Of a DNA stretch of 41,562 nt, positions 9,259 to 17,812 are shown in pieces. This DNA is from an uncultured Bacteroidales bacterium (GTDB lineage: Bacteria > Bacteroidota > Bacteroidia > Bacteroidales > P3), in the NCBI GenBank assembly GCA_900315335.1, contig OMYR01000042.1, forward strand, positions 1 to 41,562, given 5' to 3'. The notes beneath the pieces are model-generated. The model saw only the letters and a list, made by a program, of their open reading frames with translations. It had not been told where the DNA came from and did not search any database. A program made the position numbers and the translations under genes. Every line of letters begins with the position of its first letter. Positions within the stretch are counted from its first letter, which is position 1.

Positions 9259-9642
9259 TCAATAAATGCTGTCGTTTTCGGCGTTTTTGAATTTTTCTAT
9301 ATTTCTTCTGTCTTTCTTCGTTGGTCTGCCGATATGGGAATCACGTTTTTCAAACATCATATCGTGCATCATTTGAATTTTGTCGTATTCCGATTGAGGT
9401 GTAAGGTCTTCCATATATGTGGCTACATCTTTCGCTCCGACTCTGTTCTTCAAAATTTCTTTGACTTTTACGGTCTTTTTCAGAGGGTTGAGGTTTATCG
9501 TTATAATATCTCCGACACTGACTTCTTTACTTGGTTTCATCGTTACATTATCTCTTGTTACTTTACCCAAATCACAAGCCTCTGCCGCAAGACTTCTTGT
9601 CTTATAAATCCTAACGCACCAAAGCCATTTATCTATTCGCAT
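9259..9642 (-). CDS. hslR: S4-domain RNA-binding protein, Hsp15-like
   Basis: 127 residues. The N-terminal S4 RNA-binding domain is clear: MRIDKWLWCVRIYKTRSLAAEAC, then VSVGDIITI. The family member Hsp15 binds free 50S subunits that carry stalled nascent chains with tRNA and helps recycle them. The C-terminal part has the GRPTKKDRRNIEKF basic tail common in these proteins. It is a single-gene unit with its own promoter-like box and is divergent from ybjQ. The gene symbol is by family resemblance. Confidence 0.82.
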   Translation of the reverse strand: MRIDKWLWCVRIYKTRSLAAEACDLGKVTRDNVTMKPSKEVSVGDIITINLNPLKKTVKVKEILKNRVGAKDVATYMEDLTPQSEYDKIQMMHDMMFEKRDSHIGRPTKKDRRNIEKFKNAENDSIY

Positions 9643-9699
9643 AATTGTTTTTTATTTATGTTTTGTTGAACTCTTAACGCTAAAAACGTAATTGTTATG

Positions 9700-9707
9700 C
9701 AAAAGTA
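9700..9707 (-). promoter_or_regulatory. Predicted promoter of the Hsp15-like gene
   Basis: Minus-strand TACTTTTG (TAnnTTTG) lies 58 bp before the gene start. It is back-to-back with the ybjQ promoter at 9731-9760. The -33 element is not obvious. Confidence 0.5.
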
Positions 9708-9730
9708 CAATAATTTTATGGAAAGAAAAA

Positions 9731-9760
9731 TTGGTATTTGACAAAAACATAGTACTTTTG
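9731..9760 (+). promoter_or_regulatory. Promoter of the YbjQ-family gene
   Basis: TTG at 9731-9733, a 19-bp spacer, then TACTTTTG at 9753-9760: a full match to the Bacteroidota promoter. Transcription would start about 25 nt before the ATG at 9791. This also rules out a longer reading of the frame that begins upstream of the promoter. Confidence 0.75.
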
Positions 9761-9790
9761 CAATATATTAATTTCAAAAACACAGCAATT

Positions 9791-10099
9791 ATGATTTTGA
9801 CAACAACACCGACCATAGAAGGTCATTCAATCAAAGAGTACAAGGGTATAGTTACAAGCAGGGCGGTATTTGGTGCAAATGCGTTCAAAGATATGTTTGC
9901 AGGCATAAGAGATATTGTCGGCGGCAGAGTTAATTCGTACGAAAAAGTATTTATGAAAGCCCAAGAAACTGCAATGGAAAACATCTCGCAAGAAGCAATG
10001 CAAAGAGGAGCAAATGCTATTGTGGGAATACATATAGACTACGAAAACATAGGCAGTATGCTTATGGTTGCGGTGTCAGGAACGGCTGTAACGATATAA
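9791..10099 (+). CDS. YbjQ/UPF0145 family protein
   Basis: 102 residues. The family pattern is plain: an early [18 protein letters not shown] segment, then the repeated alpha-beta fold with [31 protein letters not shown] and a final [11 protein letters not shown] strand. Members form oligomeric rings, and their cellular role is not settled. The ATG at 9791 is chosen because a complete promoter lies directly in front of it. It is a single-gene unit closed by a strong terminator. Confidence 0.88.
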   Translation: MILTTTPTIEGHSIKEYKGIVTSRAVFGANAFKDMFAGIRDIVGGRVNSYEKVFMKAQETAMENISQEAMQRGANAIVGIHIDYENIGSMLMVAVSGTAVTI

Positions 10100-10121
10100 G
10101 CAACAGATTTATTGAATAATG

Positions 10122-10159
10122 AAACGAGTGTCGGGGAAATACTTCTTGACACTCGTTTT
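10122..10159 (+). terminator. Rho-independent terminator after ybjQ
   Basis: Stem AACGAGTGTC paired with GACACTCGTT around a 15-nt loop, ending in TTTTTGTG. It lies 22 bp after the ybjQ stop. Confidence 0.8.
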
Positions 10160-10201
10160 TGTGAATATGTTGTTTTCGTATTAAGAAAGAAAAAAACAAT
10201 A

Positions 10202-11515
10202 TTACTTCTCTCTAAAATATACTGTAATAGGAACGCCGTTGAAATTATAGTATTCTCTTAATTTGTTTTCGCAAAAACGTATGTAGTCTTGCTTTACGTA
10301 TTGCGGTAGATTGCAATAAAAAACAAATTGTGGGTAAGGCGTTTTCAATTGAGTGATATACTTTATTTTTACACGCTTGCCTTTGTATTCGGCAGGCGGA
10401 TTTTGTTCTTTGACAATAGGGAGAATATCTTCGTTTAACTTGCTGGTAGGAATTTTTCTTTGACGGTTTTCATAGACTTCCCTTGCAGTTTCAAGAACTT
10501 TGAAGATACGTTGTTTGTTTATCACGGAAGTGAAAATTATAGGAATATCGGTAAAAGGAGCGGCTTTTCTGCGGATTTCTTCTTCAAAGCGTTTCATTGT
10601 GTTGGTCTCTTTTTCGACTTTATCCCACTTATTGACACAGACAACAACGCCTTTGTTGTTTCTTTCACATAAAGACAAAATATTTAAGTCCTGTGCATCG
10701 AAGCCGACGGAAGCATCAACAATCAATATACATACGTCCGACATTTCCAACGAGCGAATGGCACGCATTACGGAGTAAAACTCTATGTTTTCTTTTACCG
10801 CACTTTTCTTTCTAAGTCCTGCCGTATCGACGATAATGAAATCGAAACCGAATAAATTGTACCTTGTGTTGATACTGTCTCTTGTCGTTCCGGCAATATC
10901 TTTGACGATGTTTCTGTCTTGATTGGTTATCATATTGATAAATGACGATTTGCCGACATTTGGGCGTCCCACGACAGCCAAGTGTGGCAAGTTCATTTCC
11001 TCATCATCAAAAGTTTCTTTGTCCGTAAAATCTTTAACCAATTCATCTAATAACTCGCCCGTTCCCGAGCCGTTTGCGGCTGATATTTCGTATAGTTCGC
11101 CCAATCCCAACGAATAAAATTCGCTTACCGTCATCGATTTGGCGAAACTATCCACCTTATTGACCACCAATAACGTTTTTTTATTGCTTTTTCTCAATAT
11201 ATCGGCGACGTCTTCGTCCATGGAAGTTATTCCTTCTTTGGCATCGACAAGAAAAAGTATTACATCTGCTTCGGCAATAGCGATACGGACTTGCTCACAA
11301 ATCTCTTTCTCAAACTCATCATCGCCACCAATCATATAACCACCCGTATCGATAACGCTGAACTCCTTACCATTCCAGTTGCTTTTGCCATAATGACGGT
11401 CGCGAGTTACACCGCTTGTAGGATCAATGATTGCACTTTTTTTACCTGTCAAACGATTAAACAATGTACTCTTGCCTACATTCGGACGTCCTACTATCGC
11501 TACAATATTACCCAT
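10202..11515 (-). CDS. der: Ribosome biogenesis GTPase Der (EngA)
   Basis: 437 residues with two tandem GTPase domains, the hallmark of Der, which is needed for 50S subunit maturation. The first P-loop GRPNVGKST is at residues 9-17 with DTGG and NKVD (119-122). The second P-loop GRPNVGKSS is at 183-191 with VDTAG and NKWD. A KH-like C-terminal domain of about 110 residues follows and ends VPITVYFREK. Full length with no defects. It is transcribed alone from its own promoter. Confidence 0.98.
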   Translation of the reverse strand: MGNIVAIVGRPNVGKSTLFNRLTGKKSAIIDPTSGVTRDRHYGKSNWNGKEFSVIDTGGYMIGGDDEFEKEICEQVRIAIAEADVILFLVDAKEGITSMDEDVADILRKSNKKTLLVVNKVDSFAKSMTVSEFYSLGLGELYEISAANGSGTGELLDELVKDFTDKETFDDEEMNLPHLAVVGRPNVGKSSFINMITNQDRNIVKDIAGTTRDSINTRYNLFGFDFIIVDTAGLRKKSAVKENIEFYSVMRAIRSLEMSDVCILIVDASVGFDAQDLNILSLCERNNKGVVVCVNKWDKVEKETNTMKRFEEEIRRKAAPFTDIPIIFTSVINKQRIFKVLETAREVYENRQRKIPTSKLNEDILPIVKEQNPPAEYKGKRVKIKYITQLKTPYPQFVFYCNLPQYVKQDYIRFCENKLREYYNFNGVPITVYFREK

Positions 11516-11548
11516 AAATGAAAAATGTTATTAATGTTTTTTCTACTG

Positions 11549-11577
11549 CAAAATTACAAAAAATCAACACCATACAA
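11549..11577 (-). promoter_or_regulatory. Promoter of der
   Basis: On the minus strand, TTG (11577-11575), an 18-bp spacer, and TAATTTTG (11556-11549). It lies 33 bp before the der start and overlaps the edge of the preceding terminator. Confidence 0.65.
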
Positions 11578-11578
11578 T

Positions 11579-11611
11579 AAGGTGCAAGAGAGTTTTCCTA
11601 TCTTGCACCTT
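11579..11611 (-). terminator. Terminator after the outer-membrane protein gene
   Basis: Perfect 11-bp stem AAGGTGCAAGA / TCTTGCACCTT with an 11-nt loop, followed on the minus strand by TTATTGT. It separates the outer-membrane protein gene from der. Confidence 0.7.
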
Positions 11612-11631
11612 TATTAAACCATATAAATATA

Positions 11632-12306
11632 TTAGAATGTGAAACCAAAATTCAACATCAATGTTCCCAAACCGAGTTCTTTCTTATCTGTAAGAGTGAT
11701 TGGGTCGCTAAGTTCCGGGATAATGGCTTTATTGTAATTCAGTGTAGTGTTGCCTAAAATAAACTCAACTCCGAAAAGGAAAGGATTGTAACGTATATCC
11801 GCTTTCAGGCTGACACGATGTGCGAAAGAAACGGAATATCCGGATTTTTCAGCAACGATATTTTTTTCAAACTTCTCGGGATTAATACCTTTTCTTCCCA
11901 AGCTGAAAACAACAGTCGGGGCGTACTGTATTGCGAAATCCGCAACCAAACCATCAGTAATGCCCACCGTTACCATAGGTCCCACCTTAACACCGTAATT
12001 CAACAAAACACCGCTCTTTGTCGTTAAGTTGCCCGCGTAATTGTAATCTTTTCCGAAGTTCAATGAGATATTGGAAAAGGAAATATCCAATCCCGGTACT
12101 ATAACTCCATTGGCGATACCAAGGTCAAAAAGAAACATTCTTCCCGTCTCTATGCCGAAACCTACATTATAAAAGTCTTTATATTCCCCCAATGGTTGAG
12201 AAAATTGGATTTTCAAATATTTGCGTCCCCCGGTATTTGTCTGCGTTTTGGCAGTTGAACAAAACATTGTCATAAACGCAAGAGCGATTAATAAAATCTT
12301 TTTCAT
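11632..12306 (-). CDS. Predicted outer-membrane beta-barrel protein
   Basis: 224 residues. The N-terminus is a signal peptide (MKKILLIALAFMTMFCSTAKT) and the mature part has repeated amphipathic strands with Gly and aromatic residues. It ends LGLGTLMLNFGFTF, a terminal Phe strand typical of outer-membrane barrels. It looks like a small barrel of the OmpX/OmpW size class, but I cannot assign a named family or a substrate. The Cys in the signal region is not in a convincing lipobox. It is a single gene with its own terminator. Confidence 0.7.
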   Translation of the reverse strand: MKKILLIALAFMTMFCSTAKTQTNTGGRKYLKIQFSQPLGEYKDFYNVGFGIETGRMFLFDLGIANGVIVPGLDISFSNISLNFGKDYNYAGNLTTKSGVLLNYGVKVGPMVTVGITDGLVADFAIQYAPTVVFSLGRKGINPEKFEKNIVAEKSGYSVSFAHRVSLKADIRYNPFLFGVEFILGNTTLNYNKAIIPELSDPITLTDKKELGLGTLMLNFGFTF

Positions 12307-12372
12307 ATTTCGTATATTTTTATTGTTTGTTTTTACAAAAAAATCTCTTCTTTTTAACTCAAAACCCTGCTG

Positions 12373-12858
12373 TTAGAAAGGCAGAATTTTTGTTTTGTTA
12401 TTGTCGTCGATATTCTCCTGCGAAAGATTTGAAAGTCTCGAATCCGAATCAAAAGAGAAGTTATCGCTATTGAAATCTTCTATGGAAGAAGACTCCGAAG
12501 AGGTGGAAATACCCGTATTACTTTGGTTGTAGTTGCGGGAAAGTATCTTGAAATTTTCTGCAACCACTTCAACGGTGCGTCGTTTGTTACCCTCTTTGTC
12601 TTCCCAAACGCGCGATTTCAATTTACCCTCGATATAAACCTGCATACTTTTTTTCAAAAATCTGTCTGCCACATCTGCCAAACCTCTCCAACAAACTATA
12701 TTATGCCATTCGGTTTCATCGATTTTTATGCCTTCATGATTTTTGTACTGTTCCGTAGTAGCAAGCGGAAAAGACGCTTTTTTCACATTATCGAACAAGA
12801 CTATTTCAGGGTCTTTTCCCAAATTCCCAATCAAAATAACTTTATTTACTCCTATCAT
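12373..12858 (-). CDS. ssb: Single-stranded DNA-binding protein
   Basis: 161 residues from the ATG at 12858 (MIGVNKVILIGNLGKDPEI), the classic Ssb opening. The OB fold covers roughly residues 1-105, including TEWHNIVCWRGLADVADRFLKK and YIEGKLKSRVWEDKEG. A disordered Ser/Asp-rich tail ends ILPF, the peptide that docks Ssb partners. The frame is open a further 16 codons upstream, but the TAACTTTG promoter box at 12892-12885 lies inside that extension, so the longer start would not be on the transcript. Confidence 0.96.
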   Translation of the reverse strand: MIGVNKVILIGNLGKDPEIVLFDNVKKASFPLATTEQYKNHEGIKIDETEWHNIVCWRGLADVADRFLKKSMQVYIEGKLKSRVWEDKEGNKRRTVEVVAENFKILSRNYNQSNTGISTSSESSSIEDFNSDNFSFDSDSRLSNLSQENIDDNNKTKILPF

Positions 12859-12884
12859 ACCAATATAATATTTGAAATAATGTG

Positions 12885-12892
12885 CAAAGTTA
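12885..12892 (-). promoter_or_regulatory. Predicted ssb promoter box
   Basis: Minus-strand TAACTTTG (TAnnTTTG) is 27 bp before the chosen ssb start. The nine bases TAACTTTGC are the same as in the promoter-like core of the type II-C CRISPR repeat. Confidence 0.6.
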
Positions 12893-13027
12893 CAAATATT
12901 TTCCAAACAAATATATTTGTAATAAGAAAATTGTTGCGAAACAATTGATAAACAAAAATTTTCGCCTTAACTTTTTGCCAATTCCCCGAAAATTTCTATT
13001 CTTTTATTCGTTAAATAAATCAAAACA

Positions 13028-13159
13028 ATGACTAAAATAAACACAATCAAGGCGAAAATAAACATAATCAAGACCAAAACAATTGAAAACACCGAAAATA
13101 TGGAATTGAAATACTTTGTTAAAGAAAAGAAATACCGCAATTTCAACATTATGCTTTGA
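13028..13159 (+). other. Possible small Lys-rich ORF, coding status unclear
   Basis: ATG at 13028 opens a 43-codon frame with heptad-like repeats (KINTIKA, KINIIKT) that ends inside the left arm of the 29-bp inverted repeat. The opposite strand of the same stretch is also open (12967-13149) and would encode a very hydrophobic 60-residue peptide. Both may be by-products of a 21-bp direct repeat around 13030-13075. I see no promoter for either. The rest of 12907-13027 holds no gene. Confidence 0.25.
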
Positions 13160-13337
13160 AGAAAATTTATGAATCAGCCTGAAACGCAATCATAGTTTAT
13201 ATAAACAACAGGTCGTAGTTTATATAAACAACAATCGGTAGTTTATATAAACTACTGTCGTGTTTTCGGCTGATTCATAAATTTGTACGGCTGATTCATA
13301 CGACAGATAGGCTGATTCATAAATTTTCTTCAAAGCA
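13152..13337. repeat. Iteron-like element with 29-bp inverted ends
   Basis: A 186-bp structure. Perfect 29-bp inverted ends lie at 13152-13180 and 13309-13337. Inside are three copies of TAGTTTATATAAAC, each containing the palindrome GTTTATATAAAC, starting at 13193, 13216 and 13239 (23-bp period). Next come three copies of GGCTGATTCATA starting at 13268, 13289 and 13310 (21-bp period), the last forming part of the right end. Regular spacing near two helical turns suggests cooperative protein binding. It has no coding potential. It could be a MITE-like element, an operator array or a replication/segregation site. Confidence 0.85.
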
Positions 13338-13409
13338 AAAGCCATAAAATACAAAGCAGACAACGAAATATAAAGTGATAATTGTCTGTCTTTATCCAAA
13401 AAATAACAT

Positions 13410-13417
13410 TACCTTTG
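13410..13417 (+). promoter_or_regulatory. Predicted promoter of the galE operon
   Basis: TACCTTTG matches TAnnTTTG. It lies 122 bp before the galE ATG, giving a leader of about 115 nt. No -33 TTG at the usual distance. Nothing else is recognised between 13338 and 13539. Confidence 0.5.
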
Positions 13418-13539
13418 CAAACTGAATTATACATTATATATAAGCGGATTGTTTTTTAAGTCTGCGATGCGTATATTTCAGCATACGTATTGTATGAATT
13501 ATGTGGAAATAGATTTTATAAACCAAATAAAACAAAAAA

Positions 13540-14562
13540 ATGAAGGTATTAATCACAGGCGGTTGCGGATTTATCGGCAGCCATACTTGCGTGGAATTAC
13601 AGAATGCAGGCTTTGACGTTGTGATTGCTGACGATTTAAGCAATTCAAAAGCCGAGGTTGTGGATAGAATAGAGCAGATAACAAACAAAAGACCGGAATT
13701 TATAAAAGCAAATCTGTCCGATAAAGAAGAATGCAAAAAGGTTTTTGAGGCTTGCGGTAAGGATATTGTCGGCGTAATAAACTTTGCGGCTTTCAAAGCT
13801 GTGGGTGAAAGTATGACAAAACCCATTGAATATTACAAAAACAATTTGGGGATTTTGTTAAATGTGCTTGACAATATGCGGCAATATGGCGTTTCGTATT
13901 TCGTTCAGTCGTCATCTTGTACGGTTTATGGCGAGCCGGATTCATTACCTATAAAGGAGACTTCACCTGTAAAGGACGCCACTTCTCCATACGGACATAC
14001 GAAACAAATAGCGGAACAGATGCTTGGCTTTATTACTTCGGCAAGTGATATAAAGGCAATTGCACTTAGATATTTCAATCCGATAGGAGCTCACGAGAGC
14101 GCTTTGATTGGTGAGTTGCCAAACGGAGTTCCAAACAATTTGTTGCCATTCATTACACAGACGGCGGCAGGTATTCGTAAGGAGTTAAGGGTTTTCGGCA
14201 ACGATTATCCGACACCTGACGGCACTTGTATAAGGGATTATATTCATGTTGTGGATTTGGCAAAGGCTCACGTGGTCGCAATGAAGCGAATGATAGAACA
14301 TAAAAACAAAAAGGATTTAGAGTTTTTCAATATCGGCACAGGACACGGATATTCGGTTTTACAGATAATCAATTCTTTTGAAAAGACAACAGGCGAAAAA
14401 CTTAATTGGTCTTTTGCCGACAGACGTGCAGGCGATATTATACAAATATGGGCTGATACCACCTTTGCAAAAGAAGAATTGGGCTGGCAGGCAAAAGAAG
14501 ATATAGATTCCATGACTCTTTCCGCTTGGAAATGGCAGCAGAGATTGGATGAAAAGAAATAG
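13540..14562 (+). CDS. galE: UDP-glucose 4-epimerase GalE
   Basis: 340 residues, full length. GalE is an extended short-chain dehydrogenase that interconverts UDP-glucose and UDP-galactose with bound NAD. The Rossmann motif GGCGFIG is at residues 7-13. The catalytic Ser lies in QSSSCTVYG (about residues 123-131) and the Tyr/Lys pair is Tyr151/Lys155 (SPYGHTK). The C-terminal substrate region contains RDYIHVVDLAKAH. It is the first gene of a rightward sugar-nucleotide set followed by gmd and fcl, which supply precursors for surface glycans. Confidence 0.95.
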   Translation: MKVLITGGCGFIGSHTCVELQNAGFDVVIADDLSNSKAEVVDRIEQITNKRPEFIKANLSDKEECKKVFEACGKDIVGVINFAAFKAVGESMTKPIEYYKNNLGILLNVLDNMRQYGVSYFVQSSSCTVYGEPDSLPIKETSPVKDATSPYGHTKQIAEQMLGFITSASDIKAIALRYFNPIGAHESALIGELPNGVPNNLLPFITQTAAGIRKELRVFGNDYPTPDGTCIRDYIHVVDLAKAHVVAMKRMIEHKNKKDLEFFNIGTGHGYSVLQIINSFEKTTGEKLNWSFADRRAGDIIQIWADTTFAKEELGWQAKEDIDSMTLSAWKWQQRLDEKK

Positions 14563-14625
14563 TTGCCGATAAACAAGACAGTCTTGTTCAACAGCAACAC
14601 ACAGACAACGAAAAAACAAATCAAT

Positions 14626-15681
14626 ATGAAAAACATAGCACTTATCACAGGTATAACGGGTCAGGACGGTAGTTTTTTGGCTGAGTTTTTATTGGAAAAA
14701 GGGTATGAAGTTCATGGAATACTCAGGCGTTCTTCTTCTTTCAACACTCAGAGGATTGAACATCTGTATTTAGATGAGTGGGTGAGGGATATGAAACAAA
14801 AACGTCTTATCAACCTGCATTGGGGAGATATGACGGATTCGTCTTCACTTATACGTATTATCAGCACTGTCAAGCCTACCGAGATATATAATTTGGCAGC
14901 GCAGTCGCATGTTAAAGTGTCGTTCGACGTTCCCGAATATACGGCAGAGGCAGATGCTATCGGAGTGTTAAGATTATTTGAGGCGGTAAGGATTTGCGGA
15001 TTGGAAAAGACGTGCAGAATATATCAGGCTTCGACATCCGAACTCTTTGGTTTGGTACAGGAAATTCCGCAAAAGGAGACCACGCCTTTTTATCCGCGCT
15101 CACCATACGGCGTTGCCAAACTATACGGTTATTGGATAACCAAGAACTACCGCGAAAGCTATGGTATGTACGCTGCCAACGGAATACTATTCAATCACGA
15201 GAGTGAAAGACGAGGCGAAACCTTTGTAACTCGTAAGATAACTTTGGCTGCGGCTCGTATTGCACAAGGTAAGCAGGATAAATTGTATCTTGGTAATATG
15301 AGTGCAAAACGAGATTGGGGCTACGCCAAAGATTATGTCGAATGTATGTGGTTGATGTTGCAGCAAGACAGTCCCGATGATTTTGTTATAGCAACAGGAG
15401 AATATCATTCGGTTAGAGAGTTCTGTACTTTGGCTTTCAAAGAAGTCGGAATAGATTTGGTATGGCAAGGCGAGGGAATAAATGAAAAAGGCATAGACTC
15501 TCAAACCAACAAAGTGATTATTGAAGTCGATCCGAAATATTTTCGTCCTGCCGAAGTGGAGCAACTATTGGGCGACCCGACCAAAGCAAAGACGCAATTG
15601 GGCTGGAATCCTCGTCAAACGTCGTTTGAAGATTTGGTAAAGATAATGGTTCGCTATGATATGGATTTTGTAAAAAAATAA
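14626..15681 (+). CDS. gmd: GDP-mannose 4,6-dehydratase
   Basis: 351 residues from the ATG at 14626; a frame extension upstream to 14563 starts with TTG and adds a non-conserved leader, so I reject it. Gmd converts GDP-mannose to GDP-4-keto-6-deoxymannose, the first step to GDP-L-fucose. Visible: GITGQDG nucleotide-binding loop at residues 9-15, the [15 protein letters not shown] segment, the STSELFG strand, [12 protein letters not shown] with the catalytic Tyr and Lys, and [16 protein letters not shown]. It is followed after 44 bp by fcl, its pathway partner. Confidence 0.97.
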   Translation: MKNIALITGITGQDGSFLAEFLLEKGYEVHGILRRSSSFNTQRIEHLYLDEWVRDMKQKRLINLHWGDMTDSSSLIRIISTVKPTEIYNLAAQSHVKVSFDVPEYTAEADAIGVLRLFEAVRICGLEKTCRIYQASTSELFGLVQEIPQKETTPFYPRSPYGVAKLYGYWITKNYRESYGMYAANGILFNHESERRGETFVTRKITLAAARIAQGKQDKLYLGNMSAKRDWGYAKDYVECMWLMLQQDSPDDFVIATGEYHSVREFCTLAFKEVGIDLVWQGEGINEKGIDSQTNKVIIEVDPKYFRPAEVEQLLGDPTKAKTQLGWNPRQTSFEDLVKIMVRYDMDFVKK

Positions 15682-15725
15682 AATTTTGTACTCAAAACTA
15701 TTCTATCAATAATAACTACAAAGCA

Positions 15726-16667
15726 ATGGAAAAGGATAGCAAGATATACGTTGCAGGACATAAGGGTATGGTTGGCAGTGCCATTGTCAGGGAATTAGAA
15801 CAACAAGGCTACAATAATATAATCACTCGCACGCATAGTGAATTGGATTTGAGAAGACAACAAGATGTGGAAGCCTTTTTTGAGAAAGAGAAACCCGAAT
15901 ATGTTTTCCTTGCAGCGGCAAAGGTCGGCGGAATAATGGCTAATAATAATCATTTGGCGGATTTTATGTACGACAATATGATTTTGGAGATGAATGTCAT
16001 TCATTCTGCTTGGCAAAACGGCTGTAATAAATTAGAATTTTTGGGTTCGTCTTGCATATATCCGCGTTTAGCACCTCAGCCTATGAAAGAGGACTGCCTT
16101 TTAACGTCTGCGTTGGAAAAAACCAACGAAGCCTATGCTTTGGCTAAGATTTCGGGATTAAAATATTGCGAATACTTAAATAAGCAATACGGAACTGATT
16201 ATATAAGTGTTATGCCGACCAATCTTTACGGCCCTAACGACAACTATCATCCCGAACACTCACATGTGTTGCCGGCTTTGATACGTCGATTTCACGAGGC
16301 AAATGAAAACAATCTTGATAGCGTTACTTGTTGGGGCGACGGCTCTCCTTTGAGAGAGTTTTTGTATGTTGATGATTTGGCTAACTTATGCGTCTTTCTT
16401 ATGAACAATTATTCGGGCGATGAAACTGTTAATGCCGGTACGGGGAAGGAGATTAGTATAAAGGATTTGACTACTTTGGTTGCTGAGGTTGTAGGTTATA
16501 AAGGCAAAATCCTTTGGGACGAAACCAAACCCAATGGAACGCCGCGTAAATTGTTAGACGTAAGCAAAGCACAAAGACTTGGCTGGAAATATACCACTGA
16601 ATTGAAAGACGGCATACGTTTAACGTATCAAGATTTCTTGAATAATCCCCACAGAGTAGAGAGATAG
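15726..16667 (+). CDS. fcl: GDP-L-fucose synthase
   Basis: 313 residues. This dual epimerase-reductase turns the Gmd product into GDP-L-fucose using NADPH. The N-terminal GHKGMVGS loop (residues 11-18), the LDLRRQQDV segment, the LGSSCIYP catalytic strand, and the NEAYALAKISG Tyr/Lys motif are all present, as is PTNLYGPNDNYHPEHSHV. Full length. It ends the galE-gmd-fcl set. Fucosylation of surface glycans or S-layer-like glycoproteins is the usual use in Bacteroidota. Confidence 0.97.
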   Translation: MEKDSKIYVAGHKGMVGSAIVRELEQQGYNNIITRTHSELDLRRQQDVEAFFEKEKPEYVFLAAAKVGGIMANNNHLADFMYDNMILEMNVIHSAWQNGCNKLEFLGSSCIYPRLAPQPMKEDCLLTSALEKTNEAYALAKISGLKYCEYLNKQYGTDYISVMPTNLYGPNDNYHPEHSHVLPALIRRFHEANENNLDSVTCWGDGSPLREFLYVDDLANLCVFLMNNYSGDETVNAGTGKEISIKDLTTLVAEVVGYKGKILWDETKPNGTPRKLLDVSKAQRLGWKYTTELKDGIRLTYQDFLNNPHRVER

Positions 16668-16688
16668 TAATCAGAAAAGATAAAAAAA

Positions 16689-16716
16689 GTGCCGTAACTT
16701 TTCCAAGTTACGGCAC
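16689..16716 (-). terminator. Strong terminator between fcl and the T9SS protein gene
   Basis: Perfect 12-bp stem GTGCCGTAACTT / AAGTTACGGCAC with a 4-nt loop. On the minus strand it is followed by TTTTTTTATC, so it mainly ends the leftward T9SS-protein transcript. On the plus strand it may help end fcl. Confidence 0.85.
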
Positions 16717-16743
16717 AAAACAAATAATATTATTACAACTAAA

Positions 16744-17736
16744 CTAATGTAAAATGATATTTTTCATTACGACATTATCTTTTGTTTCAATTTTCAGAAT
16801 ATAATTACCGCTTGTTAGTTTTGAAGTGTTTATCTGAGTATTTGGTTGATTACTTTTCTGAAAATACACTTGCTGTCCCAACATATTCATAAGGCTAACG
16901 GATTTGATTTGTTCTTTGCAAGAGATGTTCAAAATATCCGTTGCAGGATTAGGATAAACATTCAGTTCCATTACTTCGGCAATAGTTTCTATACCGACAG
17001 TAGGACATTCATATGTTCCACTTGTTTCAGGCAATGCTACGTGAGAGCCGTTGGCAACTTTCCAATTCTTTGCCTTTGCATTTTCGGAATTTGCTGCCAT
17101 AAAATCATTGTAGTGTTTGTCCTTAGTATCATATACAGTCTCAATAAGTCCCATTCCACCTCCGTCAAGATTCCTATTTAAGTAACTTCCTTGGTCAGAC
17201 CTATCAGGCAAAGAACACATCATCTTATCAAATTCTTCCGTAGTCCAATCGTTGCCGTCGACATAAAGAACCTTTATTCTCGGATTGTGGGATAAATCCA
17301 AAGATTTCAGTTTGTTATTATAGATACATAAGTACCATAAATCTGGATTGTTGCTTAGATCTATTTCGGATATAGAGTTTCTATCGGCTTTTATAAATCG
17401 TAATATCGGATTATGTGTTGGGTCTATACCTGTTATATTTTCATACTGACATTGGCAATAGAGTTCTGCCACATCACCATAAATGAAAACACTATCAGTC
17501 GTAGGTATAAATTCAAAATCAGATTTAACATACCACCCCTTGCTCATATTGATTATAGTATCAAAGTCTCCATTAATAATCCTTGCAGGAACATCTTTTT
17601 GGAGACCATCTACTGCAATGCCGACAGTCTTTCCTGGTTTAACGGTTACTACTATATAATTGTCCATATTAACTTCTTGTGCAAAACATGTCAAACAAGT
17701 AAATAATACTAAAATTATTACATGTAATTTTTTCAT
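16744..17736 (-). CDS. Secreted LRR-like protein with T9SS sorting domain
   Basis: 330 residues. A Sec signal peptide (MKKLHVIILVLFTCLTCFA) is followed by a beta-rich domain. Short leucine-rich-type repeats lie around residues 105-160 (EIDLSNNPDLWYLCIYNNKL, LDLSHNPRIKVL). The C-terminal 75 residues form a type IX secretion sorting domain: LNVYPNPATDILNIS, then LMNMLGQQVY and a final SGNYILKIE strand. Such proteins cross the outer membrane by the T9SS and are released or anchored to the surface. The ligand is unknown. It implies a T9SS elsewhere in the genome. Confidence 0.9.
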   Translation of the reverse strand: MKKLHVIILVLFTCLTCFAQEVNMDNYIVVTVKPGKTVGIAVDGLQKDVPARIINGDFDTIINMSKGWYVKSDFEFIPTTDSVFIYGDVAELYCQCQYENITGIDPTHNPILRFIKADRNSISEIDLSNNPDLWYLCIYNNKLKSLDLSHNPRIKVLYVDGNDWTTEEFDKMMCSLPDRSDQGSYLNRNLDGGGMGLIETVYDTKDKHYNDFMAANSENAKAKNWKVANGSHVALPETSGTYECPTVGIETIAEVMELNVYPNPATDILNISCKEQIKSVSLMNMLGQQVYFQKSNQPNTQINTSKLTSGNYILKIETKDNVVMKNIILH

Positions 17737-17752
17737 ATCTTTTAAAATTTAT

Positions 17753-17797
17753 GAAATATTTGGCGGTGATATTGGCAGTAATACCGCCAAATATTTC
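17753..17797 (-). terminator. Long hairpin between lipoprotein and T9SS protein genes
   Basis: Perfect 15-bp inverted repeat (GAAATATTTGGCGGT and its complement) around a 15-nt loop, just past the lipoprotein stop on the minus strand. The following sequence ATAAATTTTAAAAG is only weakly T-rich, so it may be an attenuator or an RNA-stability element. Confidence 0.6.
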
Positions 17798-17812
17798 GGG
17801 TTTAACTATAAC

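Noticed and set aside
12859-12906. Longer ssb start
   Set aside because: A TAACTTTG promoter box lies within the extension and Ssb proteins start at the MIGVNKVILIGNLG segment.
13152-13337. Chromosomal replication origin
   Set aside because: I see no DnaA boxes (TTATCCACA type) and no dnaA or dnaN next to it; repeats alone are not enough.
13434-13826. 130-codon leftward open frame opposite galE
   Set aside because: It is antisense to the well-conserved galE and spans its promoter region; no motif or promoter supports it.
14563-14625. Upstream TTG start for gmd
   Set aside because: The extension ([12 protein letters not shown]...) is not part of the Gmd fold and lies between galE stop and the ATG that begins the Rossmann strand.
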